NCBI RefSeq assembly: GCF_050003625.1 | Contig: NC_134398.1 | Coordinates: 106,610,026-106,674,025 of the forward strand | From: Haematobia irritans | Taxonomy: Eukaryota; Arthropoda; Insecta; Diptera; Muscidae | Direction: 5' to 3' | Length of the DNA: 64,000 bases | Shown: in pieces, positions 37,601-49,217 of the stretch | Position numbering within the stretch: position 1 is the first letter of the stretch | Layout: every line of letters begins with the position of its first letter | Notes under the pieces: generated by a model | The model's database searches: none | Told to the model about the DNA's origin: nothing | What the model saw: the letters and a program-made list of their open reading frames with translations, nothing else | Translations under genes and position numbers: made by a program

Positions 37601-38185
37601 CGGAGAGGTCAACGTTACGTCCAAAACCTCTTGTCTGTTCCTGGTGACGAAGGTTGGTGCATCTCCCTTATTGCAAACTACCAGGTTAGTACGCAAAATA
37701 AACTCTATTAGCGACTCTCCCCTTGCATTAGTATCACTACTTCCCCAAATACTATGATGTGCATTTGCATCGCATCCCATAATGAGTTTTGTCTTTGTTT
37801 TTAGTGACTCCTCAACTAAGGTCTTAACGGCACAGGGTGGCATCTCCCTATCATGTCCCATGTAGACCGAAGATACCCAATATTTGCATGTGGATATCTC
37901 TAGACTGGCTACGACAGTGTCTGCATTGCTCAATGAAGGAAGCAGAAACAAGTTTAGTTCGTTTTTAGCAATTATACATGCTCGATTTATATCGGTACCG
38001 GTATTATGCAAAAGTTTGAAACCCGGAGTGCTTAATTCACAGATCTTGTTCTTATATATGTATGGTTCTTGAATAAGAACTATATCTATGTCTCCTTTCA
38101 TCAGGAGAACTTTTAAGGCAGCACAAGCGGCCTTACAATGGTGAAGATTTATCTGGAGGAACCGTAGAACCATCCAAATTTTCAA
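34609..38185 (-). pseudogene. LINE ORF2 (EN-RT-RNase H), two lesions
   Basis: Block 38185-36998 is the whole endonuclease and linker (395 residues: LQINLHHCKAA, IVLIQEPYIY, GCDANAHHSIWG, SDHRYISFRLAV, PPWWTTELS). It ends at a TTG-to-TAG change. The same frame resumes and holds the RT (36973-36068) with FRPISLSSF, FLDIEGAF, GTPQGGVLSPLLWN and YADDVAL. A 26-nt deletion between two AG dinucleotides near 36118 then shifts the frame. The last 492 residues (36087-34609) contain the RT thumb, RNase H (DFYTDGSK, YSDSQPA, VPCHRNIPG) and the zinc motif CMSCHDAEEKESIKHLLC. The protein nicks target DNA and primes cDNA synthesis there. Only two lesions separate it from an open ORF2. Confidence 0.93.
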
Positions 38186-39356
38186 CCACCGTCACATCAG
38201 CCGCTTCAATTGAGTCATCAAGGGCTTCCTCTTCACAGATCTCGGTGACTCTCGCAACAATCCGCGGTTCAGTTTTGGTGAGGCTTGAGCCTGTAGAAAC
38301 TTCCCGCATATGATTTTCGCCATAGTCTGTAGGTTTTATGTCTCCTTCGGCTTCGCTAGGAGATTTTTTCACTGCTGACTCCACCGGAGGCTTGTCCGTT
38401 TCGGTATCCTTTGGCTGATCGCTTTTGTATACCTTCATATGGATATCATGAAAGCCATAACTTACGCGTTCTTGGGTCTGGGCTAGATGTGGCAGCGACT
38501 CTATGTTTAATATAAACACCGCATGTCGTCTTGGTCCATCCACCTCATCCAAGCGACCAACCTTCCAATCGGCGGTTGGAAGATCTGGGTTACATTCTTT
38601 TAGTCTCTCTAGTATTGACTCAGGATCAGGAGGGTTTGCCGGTATCCATGCATGTGCTCTAGGTTTAGCCGGTATGTCTTTTTTATCGACTAACTCCAAA
38701 GCGGCTCCTTCCCAAACTTCACCAATTAGCATCAATGCAGCTTTAAAGCAATCCATAGACCTCTGGTCTGCAAAAGCTATTAACTTATATCGTCCTTGAT
38801 ACCATCCAGCATCTTGCCGTCGAGGACTTGGTCCGGGAAACTTTTTTCGCACCTCTGAGTAGACACCAGACATCGCGTTCTCAATTTTCCCCCATTTTTG
38901 CCTTGGAATCATACCGTCCAATGCTCCTTTATTAATAATAGCCATCACAAGGCTGTCTTTTGCAACTGAGGCAAACGATCTTTGATCCCGTTTAGAGGAT
39001 GGCAGCTCATCCGGTGATCGTTCCCTTTTTCCAGCTTCAAGAATTCCTTGAGCCCATTTTAAGGAATCGCTTTGCTTAGCCGACAACGTGCTTGGGTCGA
39101 CTGATCCTAATTTCTTTAGGATAAACAAAGCATTTCTTCGTTCCTTGAATCTCTTTCGAGAGGGATTGCCTCCTTTTGATGTCGTCACCTTAGAAAAGGT
39201 TCGACTTGCCAAAGTGTCACCGCCAGTCGACCCGTCTACAGGTCGACTAATTGGGCCTGACTCTTGGTCGATGCCCAAATTTATAACTTCAGTCGTTACC
39301 CGTCCACTGGGCCCTGAAGTTAGCAACCCAGTGGATGACTTTGAATTTCGCTGCAT
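38133..39356 (-). CDS. LINE ORF1 (407 aa, DUF4780-like, no CCHC)
   Basis: Complete ORF1, presumed RNA-binding/chaperone protein of the retrotransposon particle. It starts MQRNSKSSTGLLTSG and ends PPDKSSPL. Basic region near residues 55-80 (SKGGNPSRKRFKERRN). The central domain at about 175-295 (GRYKLIAFADQRSMDCFKAA; AWIPANPPDPESILERLKEC; RRHAVFILNIESLPHLAQ) looks like a DUF4780-type fold. The tail is acidic. No zinc knuckle is visible, unlike most I-group ORF1s. It overlaps ORF2 by 53 nt, suggesting reinitiation at the overlap. This is the most complete ORF1 of the four copies. Confidence 0.88.
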   Translation of the reverse strand: MQRNSKSSTGLLTSGPSGRVTTEVINLGIDQESGPISRPVDGSTGGDTLASRTFSKVTTSKGGNPSRKRFKERRNALFILKKLGSVDPSTLSAKQSDSLKWAQGILEAGKRERSPDELPSSKRDQRSFASVAKDSLVMAIINKGALDGMIPRQKWGKIENAMSGVYSEVRKKFPGPSPRRQDAGWYQGRYKLIAFADQRSMDCFKAALMLIGEVWEGAALELVDKKDIPAKPRAHAWIPANPPDPESILERLKECNPDLPTADWKVGRLDEVDGPRRHAVFILNIESLPHLAQTQERVSYGFHDIHMKVYKSDQPKDTETDKPPVESAVKKSPSEAEGDIKPTDYGENHMREVSTGSSLTKTEPRIVARVTEICEEEALDDSIEAADVTVVENLDGSTVPPDKSSPL

Positions 39357-39387
39357 GGTGGTTTATTATTTCCACCACACGTGAAAT

Positions 39388-39409
39388 TCGTAATAAGTAC
39401 TTATTACGA
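39388..39409. promoter_or_regulatory. 22-bp perfect palindrome in LINE 5' UTR (copy 3)
   Basis: Same palindrome and same position relative to ORF1 as in copy 1 (9307-9328). It is adjacent to a CACGTG-like CACACGTG. Confidence 0.6.
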
Positions 39410-39723
39410 TGAAATACTCCGCTATTAAAAAAACACGTCCGTTCAGTTCGACGGTTGACGAGGCAACATACACATCACAGCAAAAAAACTGGTCGGGTTT
39501 GAAAAGGAGCTTAGACCTTAACGGCACTTACAGTTGTGAGGAATTCATTGGTGAAACTAACAACAAATGTCTAGCTAAAATGCGCTTCTTTTATGAATCC
39601 TATTGTGCGCTTGCATGAATGCCGATCGATATGTATGAAGAAGGCAGTGAATGAAAGCGCTCATTAGGCTAGTGAAAATTGGTGAGGAAAACATCTTTCC
39701 CACGAAGCGCATCATTCATACAA

Positions 39724-40121
39724 CCCAGCAAAAATGGAGCACTATTTCAGCAGGATTATAAGGGAGCGATGCAGTACCAACTGCTTACAAAACTACCGAA
39801 TCAGCGCTGATTTGTGCGGGCGATGTCCCGATTTAGAGTAGCTTCTACATAGCGCTGATATAATTGCTCATTTTAATAGAAATATTGGTTAAAAGTGATA
39901 CATAATCTTGAGTATAGCATTGTTGGCGTGAAGGAAGCACTACCTTTCATGCATCTATACTGCATGAATTGGTTACAATAACGTAAACGAATGATCATAA
40001 ACTAGTTTGATCACTCGTTTACGTTATTGCCACCGATTCATGCACTGTGGATACACCGCCTACTTTATTGTATACCAAAAAGCGCAACTAAAGTCTTACT
40101 GCTGAAGTATTTTTTGCTGGG
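39724..40121. mobile_element. Small TIR element, CCCAGCAAAAA termini
   Basis: Left end CCCAGCAAAAATGG, right end ATTTTTTGCTGGG. An inner hairpin at about 39980-40030 pairs AACGTAAACGAATGATCA with its complement. No coding capacity. Target duplication uncertain, at most 2 bp. Confidence 0.65.
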
Positions 40122-40465
40122 AAGTTAAATCAAAGTATTGAAATTATCTTTTATATATAGTTTACATTTTAATTATTTTAAATCATTTAAAATGAATTCA
40201 GTGTATTTTGTTTAACACAATATTCAGTCTTTAGAAAAGAACTACTTGAGTTTTTGTGGAATGTAAAAATAAACTTAATCTTCCAGAATCTGTGAACATT
40301 GGTTAGGAAATCACTACCACTGTGCTGCACATACAAATGCACACAATTACTTCGATGAAATATTAGACCCTTAAAAGCGCCTTGGTAATCGCATTCACAA
40401 ATATATGAAATGAGCACACTTTTTATCTGGCTTCATTTTTTTATAATTATATTTTATTTATAAAA

Positions 40466-40802
40466 GGGAGCCACCGTGGTGCAATGGTTACCATGCCCGC
40501 CTTGCATACACAAGGTCGTGGGTTCGATTCCTGCTTCGACCGAACACCAAAAAATTTTTCAGCGGTGGATTATCCCACCTCAGTAATGCTGGTGACATTT
40601 CTGAGGGTTTCAAAGCTTCTCTAAGTGGTTTCACTGCAATGTGGAACGCCGTTCGGACTCGGCTATAAAAAGGAGGTCCCTTGTCATTGAGCTTAGCATG
40701 GAATCGGGCAGCACTCAGTGATAAGAGAGAAGTTCACCAATGTGGTATCACAATGGACTGAATAGTCTAAGTGAGCCTGATACATCGTGCTGCCACCTAA
40801 CC
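40466..40802 (+). mobile_element. Full-length tRNA-derived SINE with 18-bp target-site duplications
   Basis: The best SINE copy in the window, about 337 bp. The tRNA-like head has the A box TGGTGCAATGG (40477-40487) and B box GGTTCGATTCC (40521-40531), the internal pol III promoter. A unique body follows (TTTTTCAGCGGTGGATTATC onward). The 3' end from AATGTGGTATCACAATGGAC to the CCTAA tail is shared with the LINE family. The flanking repeats are TATATTTTATTTATAAAA at 40448-40465 and the same with one mismatch at 40803-40820. Confidence 0.95.
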
Positions 40803-40820
40803 TATATTTTATTTACAAAA

Positions 40821-41452
40821 AAAAGAAATAAAATGTAATAACAGATTAATTTTACAAAAAAAAAAAATAGATTAAATTAAACAAAAAAATATTTATTTCA
40901 GTCTTTGATATTAGGGCGATTTGATGATTCTTCGCTTTCAATACTTGGACTTCTCTTACCTTTCAGTGATTCTGATTTATAATGAAGATTCTTTACCAAA
41001 AAGTTAGCCTTACTTAGGTGTTTATAGATTTATTGCCAAAATCTGGACTCACAGCTTCTGAAATTGAATAGTTGCAACCTGTGAAAAACTGCTTTATTAT
41101 TTAAGCAAAAGAAATCAACTAATTTCTTTTGTTTAAGCCAAAAACCAAAACAACAAATATAAAATATGTGTTTGCTATTCCCTGCGCCTACTAACGTAAC
41201 ATCCTACTTATTTCGTATAACGTTGTAATAAAAAACACCAACAATTTTTATTAACACGAGTGCTACTTGATAAGCGAAGGACGAAGCACTCGCTTACTCC
41301 AGTGCAACTTAGTTGCGCTCATTTCAGCAACTCCATACTTTTGTGGACGCTCAATCAAAAAAATATTAAGTTCATCGCTCGATATAAACGATCAACATTC
41401 TTGACTTATATGTTTATAAGAAATAGCGCTGAATTCTGCGCACAATATTAGT
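40821..41452. other. AT-rich spacer
   Basis: No gene recognised. AGTGCAACTTAGTTGCGCTC-like motifs near 41300 recur near 42415 and 42525. Confidence 0.4.
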
Positions 41453-41460
41453 GCCTACAG

Positions 41461-42044
41461 CAGAGCTTCCCAAATGGGGAGCAGGTTGAGCAGGTTTTGT
41501 ATCAATAAATTTGTTAAAACAACAATAATTGTTAAGTTCAACCAAACTTCAATAATATACTACAAAAGAGCATACCATTCGTACATTTCGAAATGTTCAT
41601 TTATAACCACAGTGGGAAAAGAATAGAAGTTACATGAAATTCTATAAATTGTTGTATGTTTTCCATTATTAGTTGTTCACTTTATTTGCAACGGCTAATC
41701 TTCTTACTAAAATATCAGAACCAGTACCCAATTTTGTACTCACACATTTTACAAAATTTTCGTCACTTTTAGACATAAAGTCAAAATATCTGTCTAGCCT
41801 TCATGTTGAAACTGATTTAAGGCGTACTTTATCAGTAATAGTACTAATGAAAGGAACAATTGCCAAATTTCCCACTAATAAAATCTTTTATATTAATATT
41901 CATTAACATTTTTATTTTTAATTATTTAATTAATTATTGTTACTCATATTTTCAGCTTTTGTTAATATTTATTTATGTTTGTTTGGGTAAACAAAATTTG
42001 TTTTAGGTTGGGGGGCGCGAAGCAAATTCGTTTGGGAAGCTCTG
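41461..42044. mobile_element. hAT element remnant, 584 bp, with 8-bp target-site duplication
   Basis: The inverted ends CAGAGCTTCCCAAA and TTTGGGAAGCTCTG are typical hAT termini. The flanks are a perfect 8-bp direct repeat GCCTACAG (41453-41460 and 42045-42052). The interior keeps a piece of hAT transposase. Confidence 0.9.
41673..41906 (+). pseudogene. hAT transposase C-terminal fragment
   Basis: The 77-residue frame includes KFSSLLDIKSKYLSSLHVET followed by DLRRTLSVI. This matches the usual hAT C-terminal dimerisation region pattern (F S x L x x I K x K x R/Y x x L x V E x D L R x x L S). Only this end survives. The position inside the hAT TIRs supports the call. Confidence 0.72.
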
Positions 42045-42052
42045 GCCTACAG

Positions 42053-43887
42053 TATGGACACTATAATTCTAGTGCTTCCAATTTTATCATAATTTTTTGC
42101 TGGGATTCTTTACAGTTTTTAGGCAGGAAAACAATAATAGAAATATGCTGCTCTTTTGAACCCTATTTCTTCTGGGACTCGTTTTTATAATAAAGAATTT
42201 TCACCAATATGATACATTTGCTGGAATATTTATAAAATGCAATACCATTATAAATCTATTTACTTTTGTACGCTCTTTAAGAATTACAGGAACAAACACC
42301 CGCAGCAACGACCTCTCTACTAGACTTCGACACTGAAACTAACCTCAGAATGTTAATTTTTTACTCCTCATCCAATCCTTGGCAAAAATACAAAATTATT
42401 ACTCACATACATTAGTGCAACTAAGTAAGCGAAATTGGTAAGCACTAAACGGCTTCGGGTCTGAAATGAAGTTCTAACATATTATTAACAAAAGTTTGGC
42501 TTCGGCAAAAGCATACTTTAGTGCAACTTGGTAAGCGTATGGTTGCACTAAATACTGAATTTGTCAAAATCAGCACTTGTTACTTATTTCTTCTAGTGTT
42601 TTTTTTTTTTATTTTCGAAGTTTCTGGAGTGGGATATACCCTCCCTCAGAGGCCTTTCTACACTTATGCAGGAAGCCGAAATCACTTGAAAACTGTGATG
42701 CTTTTGAAAATAAAATCAGTGCGCTGACATAGCAAAATATCATCCCATAACACAAAAAGATCATGCAACTACCCACATGTGTTTGCGATAGACTCTTGTG
42801 CCATAAATGCCGGTGGTTCGAATTAAAGCAATGCTAAGAATAGTTCCAAACACAACTAGTTTAACGACCTTTTCAAATGTTTTATGCATAGACATAGTTG
42901 AACCTTAGTTATTGATGTGCAAGTATCTGCGCGCTTTTACTTGATTGCAATGCAATTTCTGAAACCCCAAGTGGAACTAGATCTAGAACTCATGGTTACC
43001 AATATGCATAGGTGCACTCGGTTACGTTCATCCACATAGCCATTGCTTAATAATGTTAAGACAAGGATCTCAGCCCCATCGCCTTGGCGAGTTAAGCAAT
43101 TAAACGGGGACACACTCATGCTAAGCAGCAGGATGCAATAACTAATGGCAATGTTACAAATGGGGATCTTAATAGAAGAAAAATATTTATATTTAAGGTA
43201 TTTCGTTTTTGCATTCGTATGCAACCTTCAAATCTATCGATCAATGGAAACCAACGATCTTAGTTTCCAGTCAAAGCGCAATGCGCTATTTTTTTTAAAT
43301 ATTTGGAATCATACAAATCTTTACAGCCATCCAGAGATGTATCCATATTAACAAAACCTATGTTACAGCATCTATCCAGTGGGACCAAAGATGCCCTGTT
43401 GTATAGAGTGGTCCGTGATTCGTTGCGTCGATTATATAATGAGGCGCTATAAGAGTGTTATATGTTCTCTTTTTTCGCTGCTCTAATGACAACGTCATCT
43501 CTCATACGAGCACGTCCGCACAGTACCAGACGGATAAGAACCGACTGTATGACACTCGTGGGCTGAACGATTCTACTTTGGAAAGACAAGACACTCGGTA
43601 AAATTCCACTGTGAAAATCAAGTCAGTTCACTTCACGTTCTTTATCTCCTCTTCAATGCGGTAGGATTACTATGCCGCTGTAAGGCGAGTTCTTTGAGGT
43701 AATCGTCTGAGTGACTGTCCGTATAGTTCTATAAATAACCTTGACACGTCAAATCTCAAAATTCCACGTTGGCGACATAGGATTAATGTTTTTGTGGTTA
43801 CACCAAAGGCACCACTTTAGTTCGCCAAATTCGATTTGATTTCTCTGCTTATAAACGAAATAAAACAATGCCCAAATTATCTCGACG
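42053..43887. other. No recognised gene
   Basis: Short frames only. No repeat ends shared with the rest of the window were recognised. Confidence 0.4.
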
Positions 43888-45541
43888 CACAGTGGTTCCA
43901 AATCGATTTTTTTAAATAGTTCTGTAACTTTTGAACGGATAAAGATATCAACATAATAAAAAGGTAAGGTTTTAGAACAAAGAACTGTTTTTTTAGTACA
44001 ATTTTTGGGAATTAAAGAATTGACTATAAATAATAATAACTAATTATCATTGTGAGTTTTATTAAGTTCTGTAGGGAAGATTGTTCTAAGAAATATTGCT
44101 GAATACACCGTTCCCAAAATTCGAACCAAAATTCCCCAAAGTGGGGATATATGTTAAAAAACGTTATTTGTAGTATTTTGCGTATTTATCAGAGTAGCTT
44201 AATCAACAGAGGAAAAGAATACTTGTCAAATTTATTTGGACAAAGCCCTATAGACTGCAAGTAGAGGATGCTGATGAGGAATGTGGTAATTCTGACACGC
44301 GCGTCCATCCAACCATCTTGCAGTCTATAGGGCTTTGCCCAAATAAATTTGACAAATATTCTTTTCCCATGTTGGTTAAGCTACTCTTGTAGTTTAGTCA
44401 ACGCAACAGTTTTTAAGCTGAGACCAAAACAACAAATATGATTGAAGTACAAACCAGCAATAACAAAGCAAAACGAATGAAGTAAGAGGAAGCACGCTCA
44501 AAATAAACCCAGCCAACTGCACTCAAATCGATGAGTTGACAGTGGCAAATGAAAAGAGAAATGTTTGTACAGATTTATTTCGACAAAAGCCGGCTATCAT
44601 AACCCTTTTTTCGGAAGGTGTAAGTGTGGTTCACTTTGGGCTTTGTGAACTGCCCGAATTTATTCTGAGAATTGGTTGATAATATTTCTGCAAGTAGAGG
44701 ATGCTGATGAGGAATGTGGTAATTCCGAAACGTGCGTCCATCCAACCATCTTGCAGTCTATAGGGCTTTGCCCAAATAAATTTGCCATACAATCTTTTCC
44801 TCTGTTGGTTAAGCTACTCTTGCAGTTTAGTCAACGCAATGGTTTTTAAGCTGAGATCAAACAACAACAAAAATGTCCTTTCTATAAAACTTATTTATTT
44901 CAGTCTTTAGAACAAAAATTCCTTTAGACTATGATGAATTAAATACATTTGTAATCGATTTTGGGATGAGAAGAACTCACGTACTACTTGACCAAAATGT
45001 CCGATAAAAACTTAAAACATATCTTTATTTGACATTCTATAAGAAACAAGCAAAAAAGTGTGGAAGAAGTCTAGAAAAAAATGTGACGACAGAATGAATG
45101 CAGGTGCCTTTTTCGAAAAAATTGTGAAAATTTTATTTTTGAAATTCCACTTAAAAACGAATCTTCTAGGTTCAAAATACTGACCCCACTTTGTTAAAAT
45201 TTTGGTAACAAAAAAATAAATTGTAGGGCCCATATCTCGCGAAGTCTAAAAGATATTCGCCCACGAAGTCTAACTTTTTTACAAGCTTTTACAAGTTTTA
45301 GCCAGAATCATCGAAACTGTTCATAATTGTGGATTGACAGCTAAAACAAAATTTCATACTCCCGAGGTAACCAACTTTCAACGCCTACAGATCGGCCCGT
45401 GAACATACTAGGTACCCACAAACTTGCCAACTGAGAGGAAAACACCTCAGCTTTATATCTTTATCCGTTTAAAAGTTGCAGAATTATTTCCAAAAAAAAG
45501 CGATTTGGAACCACTGTGCGAAGCGATTTGGAACCACTGTG
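43888..45541. mobile_element. TIR element with ~60-bp inverted ends (CACAGTGGTTCC)
   Basis: The left end CACAGTGGTTCCAAATCG, with a further TTTTTTT...AACTTTTGAACGGATAAAGA, is matched in inverted form at 45458-45518. The last 23 bp of the right end are duplicated (to 45541). No target duplication is clear. The CAGTGGTTCC start is hAT-like. The interior holds a family Y snap-back insertion and no transposase. Confidence 0.65.
44190..44874. repeat. Family Y snap-back repeat
   Basis: Contains AGACTGCAAG, GGAATGTGGTAATTC and the arm GGTTAAGCTACTCTTG several times, in both orientations. It is the reverse-oriented relative of 31566-32125. Confidence 0.75.
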
Positions 45542-45669
45542 GAACTAAGACCAACTTGGCTTTTAAGATCTGATGCGATTCTTAAATATTACAGAAATCG
45601 GACTTTGTACAACGTTATGAAAAACAAACCAACTGAAAACAAGTATATAATGCTATAAGTTCGGCCAGG

Positions 45670-45810
45670 CTTATGTACTAGAGGTCTGTATCGAATAACT
45701 TTTCACTACATGTATGCAATTCGCTATCGAATATAGTACATACTAGAGGTCTGCATCGAATAACTTTTTACTACATGTATGCAATTCGCTGTCGAATATA
45801 GTACATACGC
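45670..45810. repeat. Tandem duplication of ~71 bp
   Basis: Two near-identical units, each beginning TACTAGAGGTCTG and containing CTACATGTATGCAATTCGCT. Confidence 0.85.
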
Positions 45811-46036
45811 TGTCTTTCTCTCAGAACGCAAGTAGTGAAGTGAAGAGAACACTTGCTTGTCAAATACCACCAAATACTTATCTGAAACAATATGTGTTCC
45901 GAAAAAAAGGAACAATAAAAATGCAGGTACTTGAGAAAAAGTACAACATGGATTCTCTTCACTTCACATGGTACCACAAGTATTTCTCAGTTATGTGCGA
46001 AGCAAAACTTTCCATTATTATTAATCATAGATATGT

Positions 46037-47622
46037 ACACCCTCAGAAAAAATCGCTTCTCTAACATATGTTCCAAACATATTTTGCAGGAAGCACATAT
46101 TTTATTGGATACTGCCGAAACATTAATATGATTGTTTTATGTGAACATATTATATGTTTGGAAGCATTTTGAGCCCAAAAATATTATATGCTTGGAAGAA
46201 TTTTCCCCAAAGAAGATTGTGCTCATTCCCTCACATAATTTTCACTTCCCCGAAATTTTTTAGTTCTTGGCACCTTTTTCTGTAATACAAATAATGTTGA
46301 AGAAATTATTCAATTTTATAATTTTTTAAATTTTACCTTTCGTCTGGACTGGACTGAGAATCGAACCGGGAACCATGCAATTTGTAATCCAACACACTAT
46401 CACTGGCCTACGTAGCTGTTATAGTTACCAATAGACAATTATCGTTATAAGTTACATTTATATAGCATAGTTTGCAGCGCCCACGAGCCGATGCAAACGA
46501 AACATTATTCAACAGAAACATATATTTGTTGAACACGTGGAGCAGTGGTTAGCATGTCCGCCTTGCATGCAAAGGGTCCTGGGTTCAATCCCTACTCCGA
46601 CCGAACACCATTTTTTTTTTTTAGTTTTTTTATTTATATTTTTATATTATTAAATTAAATTTGTGCAATGAGACTTCGAAATGTGTGTTATTAAAGATTT
46701 ACGGTCAGAAAAGAACAGTGCTTGATATAAACGAAATGGACTGATCTTTTGGATAAAATATATTTTTTTATTACAATAATAACAATTTTGTAACAAAAAA
46801 CTGTTTTTGGTATAAAAGCTTGACATTTTGGAACGAATTCAAAAACTCTAACAAAAGAAGAACGTGGAGTCGAGTATAAACATACATAAATAATTTTATA
46901 ATATACACATACATTTAGTTAGGCGTGAACAGTTTTTTACTAGCATTTAACACCATTTTAAATGCATTTAAAACTTATCGTGTTTTGCACTTAATTTCAT
47001 TTTTACCCTTAAGGCCGGTATTAAGTTGGCATTATCGTTCTAAAATGATCCTGTTTTGCCTTTTACTTTTCTTTTATAAATCATTTTAAAGAAAATAAAC
47101 TTTTTAAATTTTTTAGCAAAACTCGAACTTAATGCCCGCTTCCGAATGTCTATTCTCTTTACATGAGTATTCAAATTAAATAATATTTAGACTTAAGCAT
47201 ATCAAATGTTTGGCCTTATTATAAAACAGTTTTCCGAAACAACATACAAGCAGTTTCACAGAAATAGCTCTCTTTTGATTCTCTCGCTGTGTTATGTTGA
47301 TATCTTTCGTCAACCCTCCCGGTTTCCATCTCTATTTCTTTCTCAGCGACAGGGAGCTCTCTGAATAAAATATCACAACTTATATATGTTTACTCGAAAT
47401 TTGTAAATTTATAAATGTTTACATTCACACATATTATTTTTATGAAACATTCATGCCCCAAACATAATATATTCTAACATATTAACATATGTGTCCCAAA
47501 CATTTAGTGTTAGTTTAGGAACATTACATGTTTGCACTTAAATATATTGTGTTTAAAAATTGTGCCCGAAACACATTTTGTTTATATCGGAACATATGAA
47601 AAACATATTTTTCTAACAGTGT
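46037..47622 (+). repeat. Family X full-length copy with two divergent tRNA-like heads
   Basis: A 1586-bp repeat from ACACCCTCAGAAAAAATCGC to TTTTTCTAACAGTGT. It carries a minus-strand tRNA-like segment (about 46340-46425, AATCGAACCGGGAACC) and a plus-strand one (about 46540-46610, GGGTTCAATCCC). No coding frame. Non-autonomous; the class is unknown. Confidence 0.7.
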
Positions 47623-48160
47623 ATGTATGTCACATATTTCATATATTTATGTATGCCACACACTTACCTTAACGTTTGTCGTTCTTTATAACATATATTG
47701 TGGAGAGTAACTGTTTTTTTGTATTTCTGAAACTGCACGTGGTACATGGAGTACTCTGTGAAGTTTTGTTCTCGCAACATACTCGACGTGATCACTCTGA
47801 GTACACTTCAATAAGAGAGAAAGAGGAATATGTGTTTGTTGGTAGTGAAGACATAAGAGTAGCAACAAGAAGTTACTCGTGGCTTTTGGTGTTCATCAAC
47901 ATGTGTACCAATTGTTTTGCGACTCTCTCAAATAGATGTACTCATGTAGCAAGTACACGTGTACTCTATATTTACAAATGGAATTGTGCAGACCTCTATT
48001 ATGTACCCTCCACCATGGATTGCGTAGAAATTTCTACGAAAGACTGTCATCCATCGAATTAAGTGGGTTGTGGTATCTTAAAACTTCTTAACATCGTTTT
48101 CTAAATTGTGAGTTAGTCCATACGTGGTATATACTAGACAAAAAAGGTATGCATAGGTAA
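47623..48160. other. Unassigned stretch with a 128-codon open frame
   Basis: The frame at 47676-48062 (+) has no recognisable domain or family pattern. It lacks convincing splice or start context, so I do not call it a gene. Confidence 0.4.
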
Positions 48161-48262
48161 GTCTACAAATAATTACGAATCGATATGGACTTTTGCACGG
48201 TACGTAGAGACCCAGAATTGAAATATGGGCGCTTATATTGGGGCTATATAAAATTATGAACT

Positions 48263-48373
<111 letters not shown>

Positions 48374-48473
48374 NNNNNNNNNNNNNNNNNNNNNNNNNNN
48401 NNNNNNNNNNNNNNNNNNNNNNNNNNNNNNNNNNNNNNNNNNNNNNNNNNNNNNNNNNNNNNNNNNNNNNNNN
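48374..48473. other. Assembly gap, exactly 100 N
   Basis: The round length suggests an unknown-size placeholder. The missing DNA must include the left half of the Tc1/mariner copy and the end of the (AT)n array. Confidence 0.97.

Positions 48474-49217
<744 letters not shown>

Larger units (their letters stand above)
34468..39457 (-). mobile_element. LINE copy 3, full length and nearly intact
   Basis: About 4.99 kb, same family as copies 1, 2 and 4. On the minus strand it has the 5' end CAACCGTCGAACTGAACGGA at about 39456, a ~100-bp 5' UTR with the palindrome, ORF1, ORF2 overlapping by 53 nt, the 3' UTR and a tail of about four CCTAA units. I could not find a clear duplication, because the 3' flank is the terminus of a MITE. 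Confidence 0.94.

Noticed and set aside
47676..48062. 128-codon open frame as a host gene
   Set aside because: No recognisable domain, no splice or start context, and composition like the surrounding non-coding DNA.
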